Of a stretch of 64,000 nt of DNA, positions 15,301 through 26,425 are shown piece after piece. Origin of the DNA: Tubiluchus corallicola (lineage: Eukaryota > Priapulida > Priapulimorpha > Priapulimorphida > Tubiluchidae); NCBI GenBank assembly GCA_030141605.1, contig JAQGDQ010000259.1, forward strand, positions 186,001 through 250,000, given 5' to 3'. The notes beneath the pieces were generated by a model. That model ran no database searches. It was not told the DNA's origin and saw nothing but the letters and a program-made list of their open reading frames with translations. Position 1 is the stretch's first letter. Every line of letters starts with the position of its first letter. A program made the translations under genes and the position numbers.

Positions 15301-17762
15301 ACTGTTCTGAAATTATGAGATCATAGTTTTGAAAAGAAAAATTGAAACCAATATTCAAATTTATAAGCCATCACAAAAAAAATCCATCCTGGACATGTTG
15401 ATTAATAAGAGCTTGTTAAAACTGAACCGTGCAATCACTGCAGCATGCACAATGGTTTCAAGTTGTCCGGGCAGTTTATTAGGATTTTAACAGGAATTCG
15501 ACGGAATAGGTTCATTGAAAGTTTGGAACGCGTAACTCACTGGCTTCATTGTGAGACGCACATCCGGGTAACAGGTGTTAATAGATTCATCAAGATTTCA
15601 CCAGCTGCGATGAGTTCACAAGAAGCTGAGGGAGCCTGCGTCATTCCCAGTCTCTCCAGCAGCTTGGCAACTTATCATCATCGTCATCATCATCATCATC
15701 AGCTGTTAATGCGCAGTTGGCTGTCACTAGCAGCTAAACGGCGCACAGCAGCTCTTCAACAAGCATATAAAACGGTATTTACTAGAAAACTGATTTCAAA
15801 ACCAAATATTTTCATCTTCCCAATGTTAACAAAAACCTCAGTTGTCGGGGTAGCAAAAATATTAACATGCTTGTACTACAGCTAGCGGACAAGGATGGCA
15901 ACCTGAAGATGCAAACGGTATGTGCCTACAGACTCGCAATGCGATCTGAAACTTTTTCCATCAAATAAGCGATTTTTACCTAGCCAAATTCATCGCATAT
16001 TGGCATAACTCGGTATACTTTGCAATATTGTTGTTTGTTTAGTACCGGGGTATTTTGTACGCGCAGCTGCAAAATGTCGAGATTGATTCGATTTTTAGAT
16101 GGCAGATTCGAGAACTAGATTAGAGCTGGATCATCATCCTTGAAATATTTATTTATGGGAAATAATACAAGTTGCAAAGCTGAGTTTCGTTAGAAGTTCT
16201 ACGCACCCGTTTGATAGAGCCGCCCTTTTGCGAGACTGTAGAAGAAACGAGTGGGTCTTACAATAAACTACCATTGATGAGCTGCTTAATCCACTGATTG
16301 CTTGAAATTGTTTTGATCGAATATGATCACTCTGCGTGACCCAAATAGTGCAGAACACTGAACTGCTAAATTAGCGTTGTAGCCAGAAAAACAAGAAACG
16401 ATTGGGGCAAACGGCCACTTTTAACAGTAACAGCAAATTGTAATAATAATCACGGATGAAAACAAAAGTTTTTCTTCTGCTTTTTCTTCAAAAAACCGTT
16501 TTTATTCAAAAATATGTCATGCTTTTCCTAGACTAGACTTTGGTATACACTTCCCTGTAGTATAGACTTTGGAATAACGTAAATTTAAATTGTAGCAAGT
16601 CAATCAGTCAATCAGACAGTAAAGAAGCTTGTAATTCATGATTGTGATGAAGTTTCCATGTTTTAAAAAACTATGAGAATCATAGTATGCCTTATTGTAA
16701 CTTCATGTAATATGTACCATACTTGAATTATGAGTGTTTTAATCAGCATTGTCATTACAAGACAGAGAAAAATGCAGCACTAAGTCTTCTCATTACAAGA
16801 CGGACAAAAAATGCAGCACTAAGTCTAGGTGCTCTGTGGACTGCGGTCAATTTCCAACTTGCTTAATAATTGGATTATTGAATCATGCCAATCAATAACA
16901 AAAAGCATTTGCTACTGTATAAAAAGCAATCAGTATTACGTTCAAGCTCATAACACAATTTAAAGACTTAATAAACTGCATTGATGCCAAGGGCAATGGT
17001 GTTTGCAGCACTTACAGATAACTGCACTGCTATTTAGTCTCGTGACTATCTGAATAAAAACTAGGTTTTCCTGCTATATGATTGTGCAAGAGAGCAGTGG
17101 CTGTGGTTTACCCATCAAAATATATATATGTGCTATATGTTTATTCACTCATACACGTGCGAGATTAATTACTAGTACCTATATAATATGCACATAATAT
17201 AATATTATGTAATTGACGTTGCTTTCAAACTCAAATAAAAGAATTATTTACTACCCATTAGATTTTACATTGGAAATGGCATGCACTTGTTGAATTTAGT
17301 TACAGATTATTAACCAAATAAATTTTTAACAAACAGACCAAATATAGCTGAACTGTGGCCGCACAGCAGCTTCAAGCTTATGTTGTTCATTGTCAACATA
17401 GACGAAAAGCTTAGTAAACTCCGTAGTAGCGCACAAGTTTAAATGTAGATACATTCATATAAACAAAGGGAGAAAATACCTGATCGTAAAAATATAATTT
17501 TAATCACTGTTAATATGTACTACTATATTATTATATAAACAGACAAAACTATACCGTCTCCATGGTAACTCAGCGATTTCTTTCCATAATAGCTTTGAAG
17601 ACAACGTCACATGTTAAAATACGAATTCATAACTTCAATAAGACAAGACTAAATTGCGTACCTGTACGACAAAATACTGAGAAGTTTTAGTCTTTCCCAT
17701 CCAGCATCTGTCTTAACCCAATGTTCACCCGGGGATCTCCAATCCTGCCCAATAAATGGCAT
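6388..17762 (-). CDS. FBXO32: F-box protein of the FBXO25/FBXO32 (atrogin-1) family
   Basis: Six exons on the minus strand: 17762-17662, 10859-10774, 10023-9881, 9609-9516, 7627-7443, 6828-6388. All join in phase to 349 codons plus stop; FBXO32 and FBXO25 are about 355-367 aa. The start is the ATG of [18 protein letters not shown], the hallmark N-terminus of both vertebrate paralogues. Further family anchors are the HVFINASGS...[11 protein letters not shown] segment, [10 protein letters not shown], an F-box at about residues 217-265 ([17 protein letters not shown]), and the Cys/His-rich C-terminus [12 protein letters not shown]...HPC ending ELFDV. Family members are substrate receptors of SCF (SKP1-CUL1-RBX1) ubiquitin ligases. 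The sequence looks equally ancestral to FBXO25 and FBXO32, so the symbol is only a family label. The basic KKRKK stretch of the vertebrate proteins is absent; exon 2 encodes an acidic/Asn-rich stretch there. A further in-phase exon could hide in the 6.8 kb first intron. Confidence 0.9.
8592..9281 (+). repeat. ~690 bp interspersed repeat, copy A
   Basis: Runs from TTTAAAGGACAAGAAAAGG to TTCTTGTGCTCTAAGG and is the reverse complement of copy B at 13730-14412, at roughly 80% identity by eye with small indels. Shared landmarks in order are a TTACATGACGTCACT CRE-type octamer, TTCGCTTACCTGCTTGAAAG, CCAATTGGTAAAATG, the AGGGTGCACC box, and GTTATCTAAACTTGTTCC. No long reading frame, so it is probably a non-autonomous mobile element or an old inverted duplication. 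It lies in the intron between FBXO exons 9609-9516 and 7627-7443. Confidence 0.85.
12912..12932. promoter_or_regulatory. Paired CACGTG E-boxes in FBXO intron 1
   Basis: Two perfect CACGTG palindromes start at 12912 and 12927, 15 bp apart; the second reads GTCACGTGGGG, close to the bHLH-ZIP (USF/MITF/TFEB) consensus. They sit in a locally GC-richer patch that could be an alternative promoter or enhancer. The motif is seen; its use is inferred. Confidence 0.3.
13730..14412 (-). repeat. ~690 bp interspersed repeat, copy B (inverted)
   Basis: Reverse-complement partner of the repeat at 8592-9281, here in the first FBXO intron. Similarity stops abruptly on both sides: beyond about 14412 and before about 13730 the two loci no longer match. 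The arms are about 4.4 kb apart and could pair in the FBXO pre-mRNA. Confidence 0.85.
15674..15701 (+). repeat. CAT trinucleotide microsatellite
   Basis: Run of ATC/CAT triplets with one CGT interruption, in the first intron of the FBXO gene. Confidence 0.8.
16753..16828 (+). repeat. 38 bp tandem duplication
   Basis: CATTACAAGACAGAGAAAAA and the bases after it, through GCAGCACTAAGTCT, repeat from 16791 with two or three differences. Intronic, no evident function. Confidence 0.8.
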
Positions 17763-18525
17763 TTTGGAAAATGGCACAGGAACGTATTTCTCTTCACATT
17801 CAACTATCTCCGCGCAAAATTCTGGTACAATATTGATCAGCTGTAACATCACGTGCCTTTAAATGCGCGCGTGCTTAGCTGCTTGCTCAATGTTTACGGA
17901 AGTGACATCATTTCTTGTACAGCAAACAAAATCGTCTGCTATGGGTCCAGTCAACGATTTTAGTTTTTTACAACCACGGTATGATAAATAACAAGCGAAG
18001 TAGTTTCATTTTAGCTGTTCCGTGGTTACCACGGATCACAACATATTTTTTAAGCTGATATGAGTGAGTCAAATACGCAGACGCGGTAAACCACGCGACT
18101 CTGTCCTGTCAATGCCATCTGCAAAGAACCTTTATCTCTACATTTTCAGATAATCTGTGACGTCTATAAGACGTTTCTTTCGTTTACCTGAAGGCTGAAA
18201 CACGCTGGGCGTATGTACAATTTTAACACTCTGTAATTTTAGCAACGCTCGTGCCTTCTACTGCAACATTAAAGTTATTTTATAGCAAAAATTCAATTTT
18301 TAACTAAGATTATCATGGTTAGCCGTACCGTGCCGTTTTACCGTATGGCTACGTTGCCCCATCTATCGGCGATAGCAAGCGAAAAAGTTAGTAATTGGTA
18401 TAATTAGCAGATGGCAGCACTTAAAACTGACGTGCTAATAGAGTAATGGCGAGCGAAATAACGTCTTAACGTTTATTCGTTAAATATTTACCTTTAGCTT
18501 TCTTATAAAAAGCGGAATAAGAACA
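17763..18525. promoter_or_regulatory. Head-to-head promoter region FBXO25-32 / SEC11
   Basis: The start codons of two divergent genes are about 760 bp apart, so this interval must hold both 5' UTRs and probably both promoters. It is richer in CpG than surrounding DNA, notably around 17,860-18,120 and 18,300-18,480 (for example TACCGTGCCG and ATCGGCGATAG). No clear TATA box is placed appropriately, as expected for housekeeping-type promoters. Confidence 0.6.
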
Positions 18526-21500
18526 ATGAATTTAGACGCTTTGGACGACGTGAAGCGCATGAATAAGCGGCAGGTAATGCGGTCTCTAAAACATGAATTG
18601 TTATATATTCAGTATTGTCTTGAAATTGAAAGCATGACTAAATAACGTTACTAATACTCTGCTCACTTTCTCTTAAGTGTGCTATGCATAAAGTTAATGT
18701 CTAGACACTTGTAAAAATACAAAGAGGACAACACACGTGATTAAATTTGATCACCATTTTCCCCTTAATTTCTGGGCATCTTGAAATTAACTGATTGGTG
18801 GCATTCGTTTTTTCAGTCGTACCTGTGGATTGTAGTTAGTGTTTCTATTGGGTGCCCGACTAATATACCATACATTATTACCTGAGCCTGATTCCAACAA
18901 TGAAAATGCACACATTGTTATTAATAGGACATCCGTTACTTAGCACAGAAATAACTAGTAGCAAACATGTCTTTGAGATTGAGAAGCGGGTACAAAGACC
19001 TTTCCCAAAAATACCTTTTTAATTTCTGAGGTGAATTTATGCAATGACCTACTAAAACACGTAATATGTGCTGAAAATGGTGATGAATTCAAACGGATAA
19101 CTTTTTTAGCATTAAATATCTCGTTGCAACCTCACTGGTTGAATCACGAGAAATAACAACACTTCAGAGATGTATTTTTGACTAATGCAACAGAAAGTAA
19201 CAAAAGTATTGGTAGGGTGTATAATGGGCAAATTGACGAGATTGAGAAAGTGCTTCATTTGTTAAAACCTAGATTTGTATTACCTAGTTACATTTAATTT
19301 TGTGTTTTTTTAATTAATGTCGTTTTATTTGCAGCTTGTTTACCAAGTGCTGAACTTTGGCATGATAGTGTCATCAGCTTTAATGATCTGGAAAGGACTG
19401 ATGGTCGTTACAGGGAGTGAAAGCCCAATTGTTGTGGTATTAAGGTATGAGTTACTGTGCATATTTTCTAAACTTAGTGGCGAGGTTCATGGCTCACGCT
19501 TTTTATATGAATGACATGTTTTGGGTGCGATACTCCCTGTGGGCAGTATTATTCATAAATCTTAACCGTCTACTTCATGCAGGGAGGATGTATGTACATG
19601 ATAATGTGGCTGAGACACCTGTGTTGGTTAAGTGGCTCATCTTACAGAGCAGCTGTCATTGGTAATGAGTTCTAGTCATGCCACGCCATATCTTCAAATG
19701 CTAAGTTGCAGCTTGCAGTCTGTCAAAGTGTATAAGAAAACTGATCATACGATACAATGATCATGCTTATAAACTTAGTGATTTTTATGATGCTACACAA
19801 TATAACTGCTATACAAAAATAAGTCTTAAATAACGTAAAACTATTTCAATCGTTTAGATGTGAATCATTTTAAATAGGAATCACTATTGTACTAGACATT
19901 TTGAGGATCATTTGCAGTTGTGTCATTATTTTTTATTTCCTGTTATAGTGGCAGCATGGAACCTGCATTTTATAGAGGTGATCTGCTGTTTCTTACAAAC
20001 TACAAAGAAGATCCTGTTCGGGTTGGAGAAATAGTCGTATTCAAAGTTGAAGGAAGAGACATTCCGATTGTGCACAGGGTCCTAAAATTACACGAAAAGT
20101 AGGTGTCGAAGGGAAGGTCACTTTCTCTGCTTGCAAATATTGAATTCCGTAATTATATAGAAAAGAGGAAACTTGTGACGTCATGACAAGCAAAGCAGAA
20201 GACAAATGTTCGGAAATTTGATATACTGGATGATCCTGCATTTTGTAAATTTTACATGTTAAGAAATAATCTTTGAACGATGGAGCAACAGTGTCACACA
20301 CAAATATTCACAATTTTTTCAATGCAACTCAGGGGATCACAAGTGAGAATCTGTTACTCGGCAAGTATGTTGAATGGTGTGGTGAGACCGGTATGTAGTA
20401 CATAATCAAGGAAATCCTATAACACAAGACTCTGATTTGGAGAAGTATTTTGGCCATATTCACATGTACACATACTTGGAGGCATAAGCAGTTGTCCAGG
20501 CAGCCATCCATCCTTTTACTAACTAGTCTTAGTGTTGCTTAACTATTCTTATGTGGCCATTATTATATGAGTTATTACCTACAATCATTATGCTATTTAT
20601 GTAATAATGTAGGATACCCAACATTTTAAGTAACACAAAATGTGAATGTCATTAGCCTAAACTGGCATTTATCTAGCACCCAGATATGCACTACGAGGCG
20701 GAATAGATAAACGCCAATTAAGGCGAGACAATGGTAAATTTATTGGCCGGTTAATGAAGGTTAGTCATGCCTGTAGTGCCTTACCTTTTTCTGCTTTTTT
20801 ACATCAGAAAATGACAAATTCCTGTTTGATTGTAGAGAAGATGGCACAGTTAAATTTCTCACTAAAGGAGACAACAATGCAGTGGATGATCGGGGTCTGT
20901 ATGCTCCAGGACAGCTGTGGTTAGAAAAGAAAGATGTGGTGGGTCGAGCTCGAGGCTTTGTTCCATATGTAGGCATTGTTACTATTCTAATGAATGATTA
21001 TCCAAAATTTAAGGTAAGTGTCTTTATCAAATTTGTTCGTACCACATGTTAATGCTTATAAATACATTAAACATTATAATAATTATGAAGATGAGGTTTT
21101 GAGTAGATTTTGACGTGTCTGCTATAATCTCTATTTATAATTATTCATATGTAGCTTGTTTTATATGTTTTTAAAATTTTTAATGTTTAATGTAAGCATG
21201 CTGGCTGCTAGGTATACAAGTATACTTACACATACTACACATGAATGAATATGTATAAAATTTACAGCAGACAAGCATGTATTGTTTGTCATTGCACAGT
21301 TATAGCATTTTAGCAAGTCTGAAAAATTTTGTTGATCTTGTCTGAAAATGATATAACTGTATGAAAGCTTTGTAGAACATGTACAATCCTGAGTCCATAG
21401 TAAATTAGCATCGTAGGTTTTGACGTACATTTCTTTGTTTTCGATGCAACATTTGAACAGATTTTTTTGCAAAACTGAGATACTAAATATTTTAATTACG

Positions 21501-21825
21501 TCTTCTAAAAAAATAGATAATGGTTGTGAAATTAAACATGATTCAGTCAACAGGTACCTTAAAAAAGTAACGTAACAATATACCTTTAAATATACAAAGT
21601 ACTAAGAATAAAATGTAGTTTCTGGCTGCATTCATTCTATATGCACCATCAGTAGTAACTGGAATTTTCTTTTTAGTACTTTTTTGCATTAAAAGAAGAT
21701 GTCTCATTAGATTAGCATCCGTCTACTTTTGACGTACATAATTAACCTATTAATGTTTTCTATTTGTGTTTCAGTATGCGGTACTAGTATGTTTAGGTGT
21801 ATTTGTATTGATACATAGAGAATGA
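18526..21825 (+). CDS. SEC11A: SEC11, signal peptidase complex catalytic subunit
   Basis: Five exons: 18526-18573, 19335-19444, 19949-20098, 20836-21013, 21775-21825, giving 178 aa (human SEC11A 179). SEC11 is the serine protease of the ER signal peptidase complex and cuts signal peptides from nascent secretory proteins. The N-terminus ([10 protein letters not shown]) is followed by a signal-anchor membrane segment (about residues 20-40, [19 protein letters not shown]). The catalytic Ser lies in SGSMEP (about residue 55), the His in PIVHRVLK (about 95), and the Asp in [10 protein letters not shown] (about 121). The C-terminus has [12 protein letters not shown] and a short hydrophobic tail ending HRE. 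Active-site residues are intact and all junction phases agree. Vertebrates have SEC11A and SEC11C; a single ancestral-type gene cannot be assigned to either, so the symbol is indicative. Confidence 0.96.
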
Positions 21826-22055
21826 GGACTCGAATGCCAACAAGTATTTTCTACCATTTTTCAACTTCAGTAAGTTGCTGTTGACTCACAAATATTATTA
21901 AAGTTTCGCTGTGTTTCTTTTTTCTTACTGCTGTATAAGAGGGCAGTATAAATGGCATATCATTTTCAGTCAGTTCCAGATAGAGTGCTAAAACACGAAG
22001 AAAGTTTTTGTTTCAGGTTTTTATAACAGATACTGTTCTCACATTTTCTCTCCCA

Positions 22056-22061
22056 AATAAA
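22056..22061 (+). terminator. Candidate polyadenylation signal of SEC11
   Basis: AATAAA about 230 nt after the SEC11 stop codon. Confidence 0.5.
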
Positions 22062-23914
22062 TCTAGTTGAATATGTAGCAATTAATTAATCTAAATAATT
22101 GCTTTTACGAAACTATTAACATTGAATTTGTTCTGCTTTGATTGCTTGTATGAAAAATCCCAAGACCATTCAACTTTGTAACAGCATTTTGGGAAGCTTC
22201 GAGTTAGCTTTTTCGAAACAAATTATATTTTTATAAAGTTATTACGCACAGTGAGTTTATAATATAAAAATTGTGGACAATTGACTGCGGCATTGTTACT
22301 GTGTATCTAAGAAATGAATATCTTTATTAGTGATGTATTTTTTATTTAAATTTTGCCATGACAAGTTTTTTGTAAAGCTTAAAAGAAACCCAGAAAATGA
22401 TCTGAGACCCTTCAGTAGCTTAATTCTATCCCATAACTTTCAGGTTGTTAAAGGGTTCTATGGAAACGTTTATAACAATAGTCCTTTGGAAAAATTTCAA
22501 CACTCAGAAGTCTTAGTTTCAGAATAAACCAAAAGATCTGTGTTGTAGATTGTTATACAATGAAACCTATAACAATTTAGCTGACAGTCGGGTTGTTGTA
22601 ATGTTCATCGTATCATTGACATTTTCTTTTATTGTGATAATCATAACATCATAGTACAAAAAACCTTTAGGTTCTAGAATCTCGGTGCAGTTAAATTAAG
22701 TTTGCATAAAATATGCACAGATTTCACTTGTTAACAAGTCGTTTGTCTTGGAATGTTTGTGGTGTGGGTGGTATTTGTTGTTCAACTATGATAATAATTG
22801 TATTCTTGCAATTTTTGTACAAGTGTAAAAGTAAAATAACAATTCGGGTTTTAAATGTAGACTATCTTCGGTGTTTGTATGTCAAAATTATAAATGCAAA
22901 AAAAAACAATAGAGAATACTAACTCAAAATATTCGCTTACTTTTGTCAATAAATTTTTAATAAACACGTAATGACATTGACTCTGCACCATAAATAATAA
23001 TTACTCTGAAAATCACGATATACATTAAAAGTTAGCAAAAACCTAATATTTTGATGTGTCTCGCAATATCGTAATATACAGAGCCGACTAATGTTACATG
23101 TATAGACATTTACAGTGACATGCAAGCCATATTTACTATGCCCAGTTTTCTTGAGAAATGTATGCAGTTTGGTAGCATATAAATAAATACAAACAAGCAT
23201 TAAATGTATTTACCAAATTTGCAATAACAACTGCAGCACGTCTGACAATTTGGAAACAATTACTGAAATGGTAATTTTTTCCATTGATATGCATTTTAAC
23301 AGCAAAGAAAGTTAAATCAGATTATATAAAGTAATTTATCATAGCTGAGATCTGGTCAAAAATCTTGGTATAGCAAGATTTGCGAGAAGCTTCTTTTTTA
23401 GTATAAATTTTAGGATTTTTTCAAATCTGCTTTAATAATTTTTTGAATTCAAAATTATGATTCATTACACTATCTATTTTTTCTAGACGCCCCAATTTGT
23501 TTCACAAATTTGTGCAAATTGACAGAAGTAAAAGTAGTAGCAATCTTCGTTACTCCAGAAAATGAAAATAACAGTAATCACAGCCTGCAAGCATGATACA
23601 AATGACAGATCACTTACTCAATAATAGCAATTGCTCAATAATTTTGTGAAATTATCATTAACAACATGTCAACTATTTCATCATACTTTACTCCACACTA
23701 TCAGAGCACAAAAAAGAAAACAATGTATGTTACAAGGTAGACTTAAAGGTAGAAATCTATGTGCGCGTAATGCGTATTTCCATGTGTCCGTGAATGGTAC
23801 ACGTATTAGCAAAGCCACAGCACTCTTCACGCCATTTTTGGTTGCTGTTCTTAAAAAGTATAAGTAATAATTTTTGGAAATCATGTCTCCATCAAAATTT
23901 CAGCATTAAGAATT

Positions 23915-24159
23915 ACAGCGGCAGCATTAAGATTAGCCCATCATTGTACTATTAGACAAAAAAACTCAAGAGAAAGCACAGGTTTTTGGGTGCACAACAT
24001 TTTGCAGGGGACAGAGCAATGTGGCACGTACTAATTTGGCGATGATACATGCTACATTGCTCTCTTACTTGCAAAATATTGTGCACCCAAAATCAGTGCT
24101 TTCTTTTGAATTTTTTTGTCTAATGGTACAATCATAGGCTATATTAATACTGCCGCTGT
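23915..24159. mobile_element. Foldback (long inverted repeat) MITE-like element
   Basis: Two arms of about 110 bp, 23915-24027 and 24050-24159, are near-perfect reverse complements around a ~22 bp loop. Outer ends are ACAGCGGCAG and its complement; inner ends are GAGCAATGTGGCA and TGCTACATTGCTC. Within the arms TTAGACAAAAAAA and GGGTGCACAA match exactly. Nearly the whole element is hairpin and has no coding capacity, which is typical of foldback or long-TIR MITEs. I could not define a target-site duplication with confidence. Confidence 0.85.
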
Positions 24160-26156
24160 TTAGTGATAGAACTGCAATTAGATGCAAAGCAACGTAAATA
24201 TAGGCATCTTCCACCTCTCTAAAACTCAAATGGAAGAAATATTATTGTGTGTCGGTCCTGATCAAAGTGACCAAAAGTTGCCTGACCACGAAACTGATCA
24301 GTGAAATTGGTTATGATTTGGTATGGCAGGCAATGGCAGTTTCCTGCCTGTGTATTGTTGCGTGATGCAAATTTGGGCAATAGCAAACACATTTAAATGA
24401 ACACGGATGATACATTATGGATTGTGCAATACATATACATGGGAACACTTCCACGTGTTTAAATTCAAACTGTAGTAACGCACGACGGATCCCACATTAC
24501 TGCCTTTACACATTTTTTATATTTGCCACCTTAGTTCATTAATGTGCACTGCTACTAAGGTAAATAAAATCCCTTAAACAGGAACTGTATGATGTTTTCC
24601 AATAAACAGGCCTATGGCAAAAATACAGTTACTAAAGGATGTTACATAAGCTGTCGCTAAAGGATTAGCACCAAAATAAATTCTACTGCCACCCATTCAG
24701 TGAAATTCAAGTATTTTATTAACCCTGATTGTATACCAAGCTACATGTTGCAATATTCCACTGATCAAATGCTCAGAATTGCCTGTAGGTGGAGCAAGCT
24801 GACTAAAGGAAATTTTTTACTCAGAACTGACAATGGTCAAATGCCTGTGGTGTTCAGCATCATGGATATTCACAGCATCAATAAAAATTCACAATAATGC
24901 AAAGAATAAAAAGATGAAAAATGCATGGCAGCAAAAAAGCTGTTTCAAAATCAGCCAAAGCGTAATATATCCAAATTCCCAAATCAACTGTGAAAATTTG
25001 CCATACGAGTCCTGGAAATGCAGCAAAACAAAAGCTTCAGAATGAGATACTGCAAGAACAAACCAAAATGTGACGAACCCACACCATCCAAGTGAAGGTA
25101 ACATGCTATACCAGCTGCAGCTGCTGGGTGACAGAAAATTGGGTGTGATAATCAGAACCAAAGGAAGTATGGTATTTTATGCAGCATGCTGTATAACCGA
25201 CCTCTAAGCAGATTCACTAGATCCTGACTCAAAACATCGAGACAGTATCCCACACAAGGGCCCAGCAGCTTGCTCTGATGGTTCCACTTGCAGTTTATCT
25301 GTACAAACAATGAGAAATTGACAATGATACTTCTTTTGGTAGTCAGCTCTAACAACGGCAGTAGAGATTAGTCTTCATGAATCTGAATTTTCCTGTATTC
25401 AAGAGTTTGTTGACCTTACAGATCACAACAGCTTTACTAATTTATATGGGCTACTAATATATTATTGGTATATGTATGAGTGAAACGAGCATTACTTAAG
25501 CGAAGTTACACTCGAAAATAATACAATCCAATAATAAACTTTTTTCAACCATTCTAACGTTGTTGTTAGAGCAATATTTTGGCACCAGCAAAAAATAAAG
25601 AATTACAGACTAACTGCACTAAATTGATAAATTGAAAGCGTTTCAAGCCCACTGTGTAACCACATTCGCCTTGGAGAATCTGTTGCGCGTATAAGCAGCT
25701 TAGCACTAGGCACGTTGTTGGTTGATAATGCATACAACAAGGTCAAGTTGAGGTCAAAATCAGTGATTAGAGAATGTAACATAATACAGTACCTCAACAA
25801 CAATATGCATATAATCATTTACTTCTGTTTTGCTCATTTAAAATTTTTTTAATCAAGTGCTTTTTTTAATCACGTACAGTAACTATATAGAATGGTAAAT
25901 GTTCAAAACGGGATTAAAGTTAATTTAGTGACATTGTCTACTGCTAAGAATGGTGATACATATACAAAAAGAGATTTAACATAAACATCTTATGCAGTAT
26001 ATGTTGTACTTTTAGAACGTTTTTGCAAAACTTAATATTATGTATTATACAAACGAATCTACGATTACATTTTTGACACAGCAAAATCAGAAATATAGTT
26101 GGAAAACCAAAGAAACAAAAATGTTAATTACAAATATTTTAAACTATCTTATCTTG

Positions 26157-26190
26157 TAGTAGTAGTAGTAGTAGTAGCAGCAGCAGCAGT
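26157..26190 (+). repeat. TAG/CAG trinucleotide microsatellite
   Basis: About seven AGT/TAG triplets followed by five CAG triplets, in the probable 3' UTR or flank of RAB27 (minus strand: CTG then CTA repeats). Confidence 0.85.
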
Positions 26191-26197
26191 TGTACCA

Positions 26198-26203
26198 TTT
26201 ATT
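26198..26203 (-). terminator. Candidate polyadenylation signal of RAB27
   Basis: TTTATT on the plus strand (AATAAA on the minus strand), about 220 nt beyond the RAB27 stop codon. Confidence 0.4.
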
Positions 26204-26425
26204 GTTAGCTACATATTTGTAATACTATGTTAATCAGCTTGAAAAACTGCATGCTTTGGCAATGAATGTAAATAGTTATTTGACAAACGGCAAGCCCAAA
26301 GTCATACAAACCACGCACAACATTAACGAATAAATAAACATTAACAACAGTTTATAATTATAATTTTAATAGAACACCTGTATGAAAAAATAAATGACTA
26401 TTTTATGTGGAAATATATAATAAAG

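Larger units (their letters stand above)
10860..17661 (-). other. First intron of the FBXO25/32 gene
   Basis: A 6.8 kb intron. It contains repeat copy B (13730-14412), a comparatively GC-rich patch at about 11500-11800 with short open frames on both strands, a second CpG-containing patch at about 12780-13030 with paired E-boxes, a CAT-type trinucleotide tract (15674-15701), and a 38 bp tandem duplication (16753-16828). The 146 aa plus-strand frame at 15445-15885 shows no recognisable domain. Confidence 0.6.
22062..26197. other. Convergent intergenic region SEC11 / RAB27
   Basis: About 4 kb of AT-rich non-coding DNA between two gene tails. Apart from the foldback element at 23915-24159 I see no gene, RNA or mobile-element signature. 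The small reading frames here have no recognisable domains and biased AT-rich composition. Confidence 0.5.

Noticed and set aside
15445-15885. 146 aa plus-strand frame
   Set aside because: Contains a His run from the CAT microsatellite and no recognisable domain; lies in an intron on the opposite strand. Transcript evidence would be needed.
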